The position numbers and the translations under genes are program-made. A stretch of 64,000 nucleotides of DNA from Setophaga petechia (taxonomy: Eukaryota > Chordata > Aves > Passeriformes > Parulidae). Every line of letters begins with the position of its first letter. The stretch's first letter is position 1. The notes beneath the pieces were generated by a model. That model made no database searches and was not told the origin of the DNA. It saw only the letters and a list, made by a program, of their open reading frames with translations. The stretch spans positions 2,790,001-2,854,000 of the forward strand of contig JANCRA010000011.1 of assembly GCA_024362935.1 (NCBI GenBank), in the 5' to 3' direction. This document shows positions 26,745-40,000 of this stretch, piece by piece.

Positions 26745-29669
26745 TTGCGGTGCTCCTGTGGCGCGCTGACTGGAGCATTGGCCGGGGACCCCATCATAGC
26801 CCTCCTCGGGACTTCGGAGGCAGGAGAGGGAATACACAGCTGCTCTCCACAGTGAGGGACAGTCTGAGACTGAGATGTAAATCAAACACCGGGCAAAAGT
26901 TCCATGCTGGATGCAGCTAACAAGGAAGAACATCCTGCTTCCATTAACTGTTTGTATCAGTAAGGTGCCATTCTGCGAAAACTCAGGAACAGAAATTTTA
27001 GCTTTATGATTCTTCAGGTGAAGACAGTTGTAGTTTTTAGACTATATATTTAAATCAAAGCCATTCAAGACATTTTCTTAATATGTATTCTTCTGATACA
27101 GGCAGTTCAGAATAACTGAAATAAACTCTCTTATTTACAGCTCTAACATAGTAGTTTTCAAAATAAAAAATCAGCCTTCCACAGAGAAGTGTAAAACATT
27201 TATTTTATTTAAGCAGAGTTATATTATTTGATTCTATTCTTTAAAACAAAAAGGCCAACTCCCATGATTCTCCAATATGAAAAGCCTATCTCCTAGGTTA
27301 ATTTGCAAACTACTAAGTATATAGACATTTAACAAATCCAGTTTTAAACAGCAGTATGTTAAAAACAGGGGTTTTTTTCCTTTGCTAGACTGAGCTGCGT
27401 GCAAAACACAAAGTTGCAATTCATCTTGTGCCATCCTGATTTCAGCATTTAAAATCTGTTTCTATCACATGTAACTAAAAAAACACAGCAAAATACCTCT
27501 ATTGTTTCTGTGAAAGTTAAGCAATGTATAAAGTACTGAAACGTGTATGTTCTACCAAGTGTTTCTTTTAGTAAGACTCTTTCTTCTTTAAGTGATTATA
27601 TTCTCTACAGGTTAAATAATGCAAAAAATAAATGTCAGTACCTAGTTTTAATGAAAATCTGTTCTCTTAAACCACATAAACTGTCCCAAGCTTCTTCTAC
27701 CAGGACTTGCTCTTTTTGCAGTGTTTACCTAAACGCAGTTCCTCATTGAGTGAAAGAGCCAACCCCAGCCAGCCAGATGTGCTGGGATCTTCTGAGACCC
27801 TACAATGAGTGTATGTGTCTGCACAGAGCTGACAGGGTGCAAATTTAACCTCTTCTAGGGCTGTGTTTATTGGTAACTAGAAAAAAATTTCTACCAGAAC
27901 TTTCTTGTTAGCTGGGAAATTAAGCTTGTCCTTTCAAGTGCACTGCCCAGCACTCCCTTCTGTAAGGAATGATTACTTCTACCTTGGATGAAGTTGAGGA
28001 CTGAAGATCATTTAGCTTTTAATAAAATACAAAACAATCCTCAAAAATGCTTGACTGTATTTAAAAAAAAACAACATGTTGCTTAAGATCTGGAGGTGTA
28101 TCCTATAAACACAAATATTGCAGCAAATCCTCCTTTTCCCAGCCTTTAACATGAGAAAGCTCTTTGACAGACAAATTTCTGCTCCTTTCAACCTCTGAGT
28201 AGTCCCAGGTATGCAGGGGCAAGTAACTGCAGGCAGTGGCTCTTTATCCATAGTACATGCTTTGGTAGCTCCCAGACCATGAATACTAGAGCTCAATGAA
28301 ATTTGCATGGTAAGGATGTCTTATTTCTCAGGGGAGGAGTGTTCAGCATATTTCTAGCAAGCACATTTTGATAATTTAGATGCTTTAACTTTTCATGTTT
28401 CACATAGTATCAAGCATACTTCCTCTTAAGGAGAGGAAAAAGAGAATTCACCTGTTGATTATAGACTTTGTAAGGATGAAGATGATTGAGAAAGCCTGCT
28501 ACTGTTTAGTCACTGCCTGGTTTATATTCCTCGTTTTCATCTGCATTGCTTAATGGCCTGAAGAAGCTGAACTGTGAGGAAGAACATACACAGTCACCAG
28601 TATTCCTTGTTGCAACAGTGGTAGAAAGAGTGACTCTGAGGTGAGCAGGTCATTTTGACTCCCTTGTATCTTTAAATTTTATTACCAAGTGCAGTCTCCT
28701 CTGTTGCTATGATACTACTGATCTCTGTCACAGATCTCTTGTTGGTTTATGCTTAAAAATAGTTTAGTGCTTGCCAGACTGCAGTTCATGATCTTGCCAG
28801 TAGGCAGCCTCTGCCCATTTATTCCTGTGTTTTGGAGTGGGGCTGTGCTAGTACATGTGCTGGCGGCTGAACTGAATTCCCAGCTCACAGGAGGAAATCA
28901 GCCGAGGATGGAAGTGCTTGGGGCATCCTGGAACATGGCTGTACACCCAGCCCAGTCCCATGTCACTTTGGGGTGTTCTCATTCTGCTCAGTACCTGTTC
29001 CCCAACTCTTGAAAGTGCATGGTGCTGTTTTTCATGGCTTCTTTTCATGGGATGCTTTGAGTATGTAGGTAAAAACATTGACTACTTCTGTTTGTATTTT
29101 TGATGCTCACTTTAATGTCAATTGATTTTTTAAATACACCTAGCAGCTTGTTTTAGCTTCTCTGTTACAGAAGGCTAGAAAAGCTAAAAAATAAATTAAA
29201 ATTAAAAAATAAATTACCTAGCAAAAATTCCCTAAAAAAAAAAAGTATGCATTTGGGTTTTAAAAGTTTATGGTGTTGCCTACAGGAAGTTGACATTAAA
29301 TGAAACCAAAAAGTTCATAAGAATGATGCCAAGGAGAAAACCTCAGATTTAGTGATACAGCCAAGAACTATCAGCTTATATGAAAGGTTAATAGGCCAAG
29401 GATATCAATTAGATTATTTAATACAAATCAGAGTCAGCTGGAGTCAGACGTGCATGCAGTATGAAATTATCTCTTAGAGGGGATTTGTATAATTTGCTGG
29501 TAACAATTAGGATTTTTATTAAGTCTTATTATACAATAAAGCTAATAAAAGAGCAATATTGTGCTTTCCATTTTTAGATAACTGACCATTTCTCCATGTC
29601 CTACATCCTTGTGCCAGAGATCTTGTAAACACACTCCCCAGCAATGTATTATATGGAGTCCCTTTGCAC

Positions 29670-29915
29670 AGGACATAACCTCAAGCTGTGCCAGCAGAGG
29701 TTCAGGTTGAACATCAAGAGGAATTTCTTCACAAAAAGGGTTGTTAAACATTGGAATGGGCTGCCCAGGGTGGTGGAGTCACCATTCCTGGATGAGAAAT
29801 GACTGGATGTGGCACTTACTGCCATGGTCTGGTTGACAAGGTGGTCTTCAGTCAACATTTGGACTCAAGTAACTTAAAGTTGTTTTCCAATCTAATTGAT
29901 TCTGTGATCCTGCAA
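29670..29915 (+). mobile_element. CR1 LINE 3' fragment
   Basis: Sense CR1: CAGGTTGAACATCAAGAGG, GGCTGCCCAGGGTGGTGGAG, then CCAATCTAATTGATTCTGTG at the 3' end. Confidence 0.88.
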
Positions 29916-31359
29916 CATTCAGCACCAGAAGAAATTTCTACTCTTTATCTGACCCAAAACACAAATCCTACCCATTTGTATTGCCATTCAGCTTCATCTC
30001 CAAAATGATTATTTAGCATTTTGGAAAACAACCCAGACAGTCCCCGATAGCATAGAGAAATATAATACATAATTATTTTCTTTGGGAATAGATAATAATA
30101 GAATATAATAGATAAGCCTTTTCTTTGGGAACAGGCTTATATTTGTCTCTTTGACAGGTTTGTATTTTCTCTCTTAGAAGTCCATTTTAGAAGCCACAAA
30201 TGCATATGAGGAGAGCTACACAGCTAAAGACAGATTATTATTGGCCATGAAAGTTAACAGCTGCGAAGTTATTTTCTAGGATTTACACAACTAAAACATC
30301 CTAGTCAATTAAAAATGCCCCCTGTATTGTACTACAATCCCTTCCAAAAATTTGAATTTAAAAGTGGGGAGTGAGCAGCACACAGCTGAGTCCTGGACAC
30401 TGCACCTTGTTATCTTCTGTTTTCTGGAAAACTCCCCTCTGCATTTAGTTAGAGCTTGGTAAATTTCCTCTCCCAGTCCTCTACGTGCTGTACATTTCAG
30501 CAGCTGCCTACATTGGTAGTCCGGGCACTCAGAGGACCTGCCTACATACAATAATTGAAGAGAAAAAAGCTACATTCTATTCTTCATGCTATATAATGTT
30601 GGTTGAAGGTTTCAACAATTTGAAGCCAGTTAATCTGAACCTAGGAAAAGGTCCTAATTGAAAAAGCAATGATCATACTGCTGTTGAAAAGTTATGCTGG
30701 TGTATATAGAAGGCACTCTGTGGCAGGGAGATGAAAGTTTGAGTATTTCAAAAACTTGAAGTCCTGGCGGCTTGACTTCAAAAAATCTGTATTCTATAAA
30801 ACTTTTTCTGATGGCTCCTATTAATGTGTCTGTAGCTTGTGGTTCAATCCATAAAAGCCTTTATATTTTCCCAACCCAATAAAATTTAAAAATATTCATG
30901 TGAACAGAAGAGCAGGCCCAAGAAGAGGACGTTCATTGAGACATAACTTCTATTCCTTGTTATTAGCTGTCTCTGAAACACATGGAGAAAATTAATTTAG
31001 CAATTAATTGAAGGTATAACTTGATATTCACTAAATCTGACAGGAACTCAAAGTGAAAGTTCCCTGGAAGGACCACAGGATGGAGGGGACATCTGCCCTT
31101 CTCCCAAATCTGTAAGAATGTTCTGTATGGACCTAATAGCAACCACTGGTTCTGCTTCCTCTTCCACCATCCCATCATACACAGTTACAGTTCCTGTCAC
31201 AGACATTAACATCACCTCTGTGAGTCATTGCTACAGTCTCTTCTCCTCCTCACCCTGCTGCCTTTTCTTTTAACAACTTTTGAAATCACTACATCCTTCC
31301 AGTCAGATTTGACACAGAGGCAGGCATTTCATGGACAGTAAATCCTAAGTAAGGACAAG

Positions 31360-31568
31360 AGACAAAGGGCACAAATTGAAGTGCCCTTTTAAATACAAGA
31401 TTTTTTTTTCTTTTACTGTAAGGACAGTTAAGTTATGGAAATAGGCTGCACACAATTGATGGAGTCTCCACCCCCAGGGATTCAAAACCCAGCAGGACAA
31501 CCTGTTCCTGCTTGAGCAGGACTAGACAAGCCCCACAGGTATTTTTCTACCTCAGCTATTCCATGACA
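31360..31568 (+). mobile_element. CR1 LINE 3' fragment, degraded
   Basis: Sense CR1 with GACAAAGGGCACAAATTG, TTTTACTGTAAGGACAG, GGAGTCTCCACCCCCAGGG and CCTGCTTGAGCAGGACTAG. The 3' tail is diverged. Confidence 0.72.
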
Positions 31569-32454
31569 AAGTATGGCTGAGGAGCTGTGTCCAGCCCCTG
31601 CAGCTACTGTTGGCCATCAGCAGCTGAGAAGCTCTGGGGCTCACTGATAGCTAAAAGACAGTGCCCAAGGGGGTGATTGGCTGAAATCACAGTGTCTGGC
31701 CATTCCACCTCAAAGTACCCCTTTCCCAGCTAGGAGACTCAGCAAGGGTAGGGAACATGAGAATGTGGGACTTCCTCACACTGAGTTGTGGTGTTCCATG
31801 AGGGTGGGTAAGGAACACAGGAAAGGTGGGAAATTTTGCATGGGAATGAAGGTGACCAATAAAAGACATCCAACTGCAGTGATTCTCTGTGACTTAGAAG
31901 ATTGTTAATATAATATGAAAAAAGCCTAGTCCCTTTAATGGTTTCAAATTCAACACTTAGTATGTTACTGAGCATTCCCTTGTTCTTAGGTGGACATCAG
32001 CTACCTTTAGAGCCCTATTTTTAATTTGTTTTTTGAACTAGGATCAGCTTGTATCCTCTTAGTCATACCCTCCTAGAGACAAAGCTGTGAATGTTTTTGA
32101 TGTCCCTCAAAGTAAGAATTTTTCCATTCCCTTAAGCAGTCTTGCTTTCCTGCCCAGAATCTTGCTTTATTTCTCCAATATCCTTTCAAGATGGAAGAAT
32201 TGCTCCCTTACACAACAGAATCCCAGGTTTAAATGATCAGTATTCCCTTCTTAGCATTGTTTGCTCCTCTTGCCTGCAGCTGTTCTCTGAGCTGGGTCAG
32301 GGCACTCCCATCATCTGAAATGCATTACAGACACAGAAGTAGGGCTGCTCTTTCTGCTCCCTTACAAAGCTGTTGGGGAGAATGCTGTCAAAGCAGGCAA
32401 ATGCAGGAAGAATTTCAATAAAGCTGTAATCATGACTGGGTGAAATTTCTAGTA

Positions 32455-32592
32455 ATGTTCAAGACCAAGTTGGATGGAGCTCTGACCAACCTGATCTAAT
32501 GGGTGGCATCCCTGCCCACGGCAGGAGGGTTGAAACTAGGTGATCTTTAAGGCATTCCAACCCAAGCCTGTCTATAATTCTATTACTCTTCA
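32455..32592 (+). mobile_element. CR1 LINE 3' end
   Basis: Sense CR1 tail: AAGTTGGATGGAGCTCTGAC, CCTGCCCACGGCAGGAGGGT, GGTGATCTTTAAGGCATTCC, then TATAATTCTATTACTCTT. Confidence 0.87.
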
Positions 32593-33069
32593 GGAGCAGG
32601 AAAATGTTTTTGAGGTTTCCTAGAACCAAGTTAAGTCCTTTGCTGAATTCATAGCACAGAGAGATGATTCTTTGCAAAAGCATAGGAGCTTTTAACAAAG
32701 AACACCATTTCTCTCAGCCCTCTAGCAGGAGCATTAGCAGCAGTGCATCAGCTGGCTTGCCCTGAGGCTGGGACACATCCTAGCATTGGGAAGGAACCAA
32801 AGACTGCTCACCCCAGGTGCAAGGGGCTCCTTTGGAAGTCATGAAAGACACTGGTGTAAGGTATCTGCCACCTTTTCTGCTGAAGCTGTTCTCTTCTGAA
32901 TTACAGAAATACCTCCTAGCCCAGAGAGATTTTGAGCATGACCAAGTACAACAGTGATTAGGGGGGAGGGGAAAGGGAGAAGGTGATTCCAGCTATTGCA
33001 ATAACATTTGCTGGAGGAAAGGGGGAGCTGCATTGCCTGCTCATCCTTTTCCACATTCCAGCAATACCA

Positions 33070-33228
33070 TAGGGTAACCTGTGGTGCTGGAATCACCACC
33101 CCTGGAGGTGTTCAAAAAACGTGTGGATGCAGCACTTAGGAACAAGATTTAGTGATGGACCTGGCAGGGCTGAGTTAACAGATGGACTCAGTGGTCTTTT
33201 CCAACCTAAATTATTCTGTGATTCTAAT
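33070..33228 (+). mobile_element. CR1 LINE 3' end
   Basis: Sense CR1 tail: CCCCTGGAGGTGTTCAAAAA, GTGGATGCAGCACTTAGG, GTGGTCTTTTCCAACC, ending ATTATTCTGTGATTCTAATT. Confidence 0.9.
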
Positions 33229-33641
33229 TCTGCCTTCTGGGGCATGTGAGCACCTTACATGATAGTGAGGTTCTTAGTGAATGCAGAGGAAGAAGAAGAA
33301 ATAACTTTTGTAGCAAGAGAGTGGTGACAGAATTTTGACCATAATCTCAATGTCTGCCAGAGGGATAATCTTATCCCCTTTAATTTTTCTCTTCACTGGT
33401 GTGACAGTTTTCCAGAGGAACTTTATTTGGCCTGTGACTTTTCCTTCCCACCATGTGACTGAATACGCTGTGTAATATGCTTTCATCACAGCACCACACT
33501 GCTGATTTCAGCTGATAAGGAGAACAAGGGGATCTAAAATGACTGGCACAGAATGGAAATCACAAAGCAGCATTAAGGCTTAGCTTACAAAGACAAGCCT
33601 GCAAATAATAATAAGCAGAGTCATGACTTTAACAAAGGTTT

Positions 33642-33647
33642 TTTATT
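33642..33647 (-). terminator. ERICH5 poly(A) signal
   Basis: TTTATT on the plus strand is AATAAA on the gene strand, about 245 bp past the stop codon. Confidence 0.6.
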
Positions 33648-33891
33648 TTCCAAGACTGTATGTTACAGTCTATCATTCTTCCCAAAGTGGGAAAAGTTAT
33701 CACTGATAAGGCTCGTGTATTATATAAAGATGACCCATGTAAAATGCATGACTTCCAATGGTTGCTTCCAAAAATGTCTTTTACTGTAAAGTATTTTTGA
33801 TTCTCTTGTGTAAAAATGCAGAAAGCAGCTGTATGCCTACAGGGGAATAATAAGATATGCTCAATAGGGACAGGACAGTCTTTGCTGTCTC

Positions 33892-34052
33892 TTAAACAAT
33901 AACCCAAGTGGTCCTTCCCTCCTCTTTCAACATACCTATCTCTGTCGCAGCTGCACTATCCACAGCTTCTCCTGTTTCTTCTTCTTTTGTTTCAGGCCCT
34001 TCACTTACTGTCTCACTGAGCAGCTCAGTTTCCACCTGTTCTCCCGTCTCAC
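33892..34052 (-). CDS. ERICH5: ERICH5 coding exon 3 (probably last)
   Basis: 161 bp, phase 1 in, acceptor CATTCCCAG. It encodes [20 protein letters not shown] and [18 protein letters not shown], then [13 protein letters not shown] and TAA. A potential donor at 33935-33934 would remove the final residues if another exon exists downstream. Confidence 0.7.
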
Positions 34053-37000
34053 CTGGGAATGGTAACCATGGAGATCAAATTAGGATCCACTAAAAAAAGC
34101 ACCAAGTGTCCCAGCTTCTTCCTGTAAACCTGATTTTGTTTTGTAAGCTCTCCAATGCACATTATCAAGGTATCCCCTGAATGAACCCAGAGAGAGCAAA
34201 CAGGAAAACAAACACTCTTCATCATCCAGCTGAAATATGGCTGCCTCATGTTCATGAAGTTCTCCTAATGCTTTCACAAAATCCCCTTGATGCTGTATCC
34301 AAAGGAAATAATGAGTATATTTCTGCCCAAATTATTTTTTCCTGTATTTTATTTCATAGATGCACAATTTTATTTGCAATTGGAAAAGAAACAGAAATAG
34401 AAAGCATGGTAACATCCAAGTCTGGCTGAAACCCTGCTTTCCCAGGGAAGTTGCTGCCTAACTAATTTCCTCCCATAGCTATGAAAGTATAAAGGGAAAG
34501 CAAAACAAATGCTAAATATCATATTTACCATAGCATCAAAGTAGAAAATCCCTTCTTCCTCAGAAGAGAGGAAGAGAGTGCACACAAGTTAAGGCATTCC
34601 TTCCACCATGGAAATAATAGGAGCAAAACTCTTTTCCCCAAAAGTTTCAGTCACTTGCCCTGCACACATCACTTGGTGCTAGAAACCACACAACTCATCT
34701 TCAGAGAGACAGACAACTGTAAACATGTTTCTACTCATGAGATGTGACAGCACAAGGTCCAGGGTGTGCTGCTCTGCCTCTGGCACTGCCCTCAGGCTTA
34801 CAAATGCTGAATAATGAAATTGGAGTTTGCAGCTGGGCAGGATGTTGTTTAACAGGTGAGCAACCTGTCATTTACTGCTTACATAAAACAAGACTTTATT
34901 CCAAAGGATAGATGATTATGTAGAAGACAAAATTCTTTCATGAAGAGACACAGGAGAGAACAAAGCACTCCAACAACCATGCTCAGCTACAAAGGATGAG
35001 CAAAGACTGAGATTCATAGAGCCAGTTCAGAGACAAGAAGCACAAAGCCACAGGAGTAGTGGCAGTGTGTGTAACTGGCTCTGGAATTCACATGGATCAG
35101 TCCTTCTCCACCTCACACTTCTGCAAGACCAAAGTAGAGTGAGGATGTCTCCCTGCAGAGAAATACTCCTCATGTGCTTCACCTGCTTGTTCCCTGAAGA
35201 AGAGCTACCCCAGGAATGCATCTGATTCCTTACTGAGCTACTTTGTACCTTTTAGGAGAAATTTGATTCCTCCTGGGATGTGTTCATCTTTGGCAAGTGC
35301 AGTCCATGTCCTCTGGGCCCTAGCCCAAGGAGGAGCATAGCCTGCATTTCCAGGAAGGAGCACACCTCCTGCTAAAGGCCCCTCCACAGCACATGGAAAT
35401 CCCCATCAGCTCAGACACCACTGCTTCCTCACACAGCCTCTCTCCCCACCCAGTCATCTCCAAGCATTGGTGCAAAAACAGCCTGATATCTCTCCACTAC
35501 TGCTTCTATTCTGCTTGTCTTGTAGCCAAGCTTCAAGGACACACTGGAGATACCAAGTGTGCAGCAAAGAGATCCTTTTTCTTCTACATCCGGCTTTATG
35601 TGTGCAGGGACAGTTGACACATAATTAATAATTAGTAATTAGTAATTTATAATTTCATATTTAGTACATGTGACTAAATAATTGAGCCTTGGGCTGCGCA
35701 AATATTAAGGAATGTGTCTGAGCTACCCAGAGATACAATGTTTTAAACAAGGGGTATGGTGGGACATTTTACCTGCTAAGAATAAAAAGGACATGAAATT
35801 AAATAGAAGACGTGGAAATGCTGATTAAATTTATTACAGCTTGGACTTGTAAATCCGAGGCTTCCCCAGCCACATTCTTCTATGCCTCAAATTGTACAGA
35901 CTCCCTGGACCAAATTCTGACTCCAGAAGCTCATTTGAGGCTCTTAGTAAAGCCAAGAGGACCCACACAGAAGTCCCTGGAGGTAAATTTTGGTCTCCTG
36001 AATTTATGAAAGCACAAATATTACCCTCAGCGAGGTGTTCCTCTTCAGTAATATGTACTTTCTCCACGACTTCCACTAGAGAGCTGTCACTGCCCTCTAC
36101 CAGCCCACTGTCCTCCGCTGGTTCTGGAGATGGTGCCCCAGCATCTCCCGGCGCTGGTGGTGAGGGGCCCCTGCTCTCCTCTCGCCACACAGAGGGCAGC
36201 TCGGAGCTCTCCTCCTCTCCTGCAGGCAGCGGCTCGGTGCCCTCTGGCTCCTCCCTTTTACTGACCGACTCCGTCTGTCCCTCCACGTCCAGGAGCGTGC
36301 CTGAAGCCTCCTCTCCCGGCAGCTGCTCGCCCCGGCTGCTCTCCTCCGAGGCAAGGCTCACACGCTCTGCTGGCTCCAGCTGGGTTTGGTCAGCTGCAGT
36401 TCCATGGTCATCTGCAGTCAGGGTGTTTGCACCTGAGGATGCTTTCAGTTACAGTAGGACAAGGAAAGGAAAAAGAGAATTACAGATAATTGGTGAATGG
36501 GCACATAAGCTGGATGACAACTAAACCCACAGTGAACCACACAAGCAGTACCTGACAAAGAGCTCCCTCCTGGCCAGGGAAAACAGTCCCTCACAGGCCT
36601 GCTGCACATATCCACACATATCCAGTAGAGGATGGTGCTGCTCTTACAGTAAAAATAAGTTTTCATTTGATGCATGCAATACATTTTTATATGAAGAGAG
36701 CAGGCTTGTTTGCAAGTCAGTGTTCTATTACATTTCCCCTTTTGAATCTGCAGTGTGCAGGTGGTTTGGGACACTGCAAGGAAGCATCTTTTCCTGCCCC
36801 AAACCAAGCACAGCATCAATGTGGGGAGTGTGAGGGAGCTGCTGTCCTGGGCTGTGTGTGAGAAGTTCTGGTGGTGCCTTCAGGTGGACTGAATAAAACC
36901 CCTGAAAGCCCAGAGGATGAGCAGTGCTTACTGCTTAAAACAGAAACCATTTGGTCTGTCTTTTTCAACACTAAACTACCATTCATACTATGATTTGTCT

Positions 37001-40000
37001 AACAACAACAAAAAAAAAATCAGCATCAGGAAGCCTACACAAATTAAAACTTCCACTTCATTCATCTTCCATCAACTTATTGGCTAGCAAAGCAATGGGG
37101 TTGGGCAGAAAAAAAATTATGAATAAAGAACTGACAAAATTACTTTGACAGGTATTTAAGGATAAAAGCTGAAGACTCAAAATGAGCTATACCTACCTAT
37201 CAGACTGACTTACTAACATTCTAATGAAATTCAGTTTGACAGGATCTTGTACTTAACCTTTTCCTAAAGAATGTCAGGATGAAACCCCTGGTAATTCAAG
37301 CATAAAATCTGTTTATATAATAATTACAAAACTGGAAAAACTGTATTTTCTGAGAAAATTATGATTGCAGTGTCAAAGCCAGTAAGCAGAACCATATGAT
37401 ACTGTTCACAGATGAACACATCTGCACATGTTCGTATAGACACAGATGAACAGGAAAAAAAGTAGTACACCCTGCTCTTAAAACATCTGCTTGAATACTG
37501 CTGCCCTTAAAGTAAGTTTAGAGTTCTTTTGAGACATTTAAACAAAACAGCTCCCCAGCAAGAATCACCTTGTCAGCATGTGCCTACAGACCCAGGGAAG
37601 GATGGCTAAGCCAGAAGAAGAGCAAGAACTGAGAATCTGGACTGTTGAGACAGACAGAAGGCAATTTTGACTATGAGACAGATAAAATCTCATTTGTCCT
37701 GGAACTGTCAAATCATCCAAGTTAAAAACAACCCCTCCAAATCCACAGTGGTATGGCAATTTATAATGCAACAATAGGACGCAAACTCAGCAATGGGTCT
37801 CTGACAACAGACCCCCCCAGGGCAAGACTCTGACAGCTGCCAGGGGCAGGGGGAAGGGCAGAGGGCCCCAGCCCATGGGGCTGAGTGTCAATCTGTCAGT
37901 GAAACTCCTCTGTCAACCTGTTCAAGCCCCTTTGCAATCTGTTTACACTCAGTCTCCACTATACCAAATGGGAATGAGGGCTGCAGCCCACTTACACCCC
38001 CTGTAAAACACATCTTGGCTGGTTTTAAGCCTGCTGCTGGTCATTTCATCAAGTGGCAGTTCTTGAATTATGAGAAACAGCAAATATATTTCCTTGGTTG
38101 CTTTCTCTAGATCTCTACCACACCTTGCCTCCCAAGCACTCCTTTTCCTAAAATGAAGCTCAAGGTGAAACAGATACCAGATCAGAATAATAGTGAATAA
38201 ATGTTAAACTTAAGCTACTCTAAGCAGTGATTAAAAAAGTAATGTATGCTCAGAGACCAGAAATTCGATGTTTTCACATTTTTATTTTTCATCCCTTTAG
38301 ACACTTTTCACACCTTCACCTTGCTCAGTGCTAGATGGAGAGAGATCATTTAAAGCCTACAGACAGAAACAAATGAGCCATGAAAATTAGCATGTTATAT
38401 AGAATTTTAATTCATGTTAGCAGTAAAAGAAACAATTCAAATGTATTATTACTAAGAATCTCCTGCAGCTGCTATAAGCATCAGCTCTGTAACTTCCATC
38501 TAGCCCTCTCTACATCAACATGTTTTATAAAAATTGGATTATAAAACACTGCCATGCAACACAAGATTTGCACTGCTGGAAACCCTGGAAGCATTCCTGT
38601 GCTCTCATCTGAAATGCAAAGAATTCCCTAATATGGAAAAAATAAATCCTCTCACTAATCTGTTCAATATCTTTATCCCCAAGAAAAATTATTATCATGT
38701 GGCAGTCAGCATTCCTAGGATTCCTTCTAGTTTTGTTTTATTTTTAAATTTAAAATTTTTATTTTTCCTGCTGTAGACTCTTCTAGCTGGAGAAACAAAG
38801 AAAAACACAGTGAATGTATGTGGGCCATGGCTACAGTATTTTCTCTTTGCTTTCTTTCCTTTTGGAAAAGCTTCAAAGTTTTATGAGTTACACATCAATG
38901 GAAGAAAATGAAATACATTTTCCCTTATAAACTTATTTAGAGAAGTTTTTTTCAGATTATCTTTTCTTGTTAAATTGTTAACATATCTGGTTAGTAATTG
39001 CCAAATTAATGCAGATCTTTCAGCTGTAATTACAAACTGCACTTCATCCTTGCCATGACATTAGTGTATGTATTTAGAACATTTCATGACCTATCCTGCC
39101 ATGAACATGCTTTTATACAGAATAATTAAAATACTCATAATAAATTACTTCTGCTGTTTCTTTGAACCCTTCAGTGCAGGTATCATTTAGTGGAGGATGG
39201 AAAGGCAGAGGAATTGGTACATTGACCAGGTGACTGAGATAGCAGGTACAGCATAAAGAGGTTTCTCCTGATGCTTTCAGCAGATCTGTGCTGGCTCTGT
39301 GGGGACACAGACAATGCTCAGCCCCATAACCTGCTCTCCTCTCTGCAGTCACAAGCCACAGCACCACAAGACAACACACAGAATATAAACCCATGCAAAA
39401 ACCATGGATGCTGCAGGCAGAGTAACAGCAACAGATCATAACTCAAGAATATAGGAAAGAAATGCAGTAAAATGAAATGCATGCATCTTTTTTGGATCTG
39501 CCTTCAAGATGCATCTTTCTGGAGAGGACAATTTCTGTAACTGCAGCATTCAGGTTCTTACAGAAGTGTTTTCAAACCTTCCTTGGAGCAAAGAGCTAAA
39601 TATGATGAATATGGAAACAAAGTTCAGTTTAGTTCTACTGAAGCAAGGATATTCTTATGGAACGTCCTGCAAATATACCCTGCTCACAAAATTAGTCTGC
39701 TGTGACTTGAGCCAATTAAAGCCACAGGAACACTGTCGATGCTACACACTATGTCGGGGTGGATTTTGTAAGAAAAAGGAAGAATAGTGGGTTCATTATT
39801 CTTTTAAAGAAGGAAAGAAAGGGCACTAGACTGGCAAGGCACTACACAAAAAGACCACAGCAGGATGTATCTGGAAATTAAACAAACAAAAGCCTGCGGA
39901 GCGGAGTGGAAGTGACTTGGGCATTCATTCACAAGAAACACCAGTTTCGAAGCCATCACTCACGGGGCGCAGCTTCCTCCACGGCGCGGGCAAAATTAAA

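Larger units (their letters stand above)
25616..33641. other. Tail-to-tail intergenic region between RIDA and ERICH5
   Basis: About 8 kb of mostly AT-rich DNA between convergent genes. It contains four CR1 3' fragments and one GC-rich patch at about 26,660-26,870. No coding exon or RNA gene was recognised. The short open frames show no family resemblance. Confidence 0.75.
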
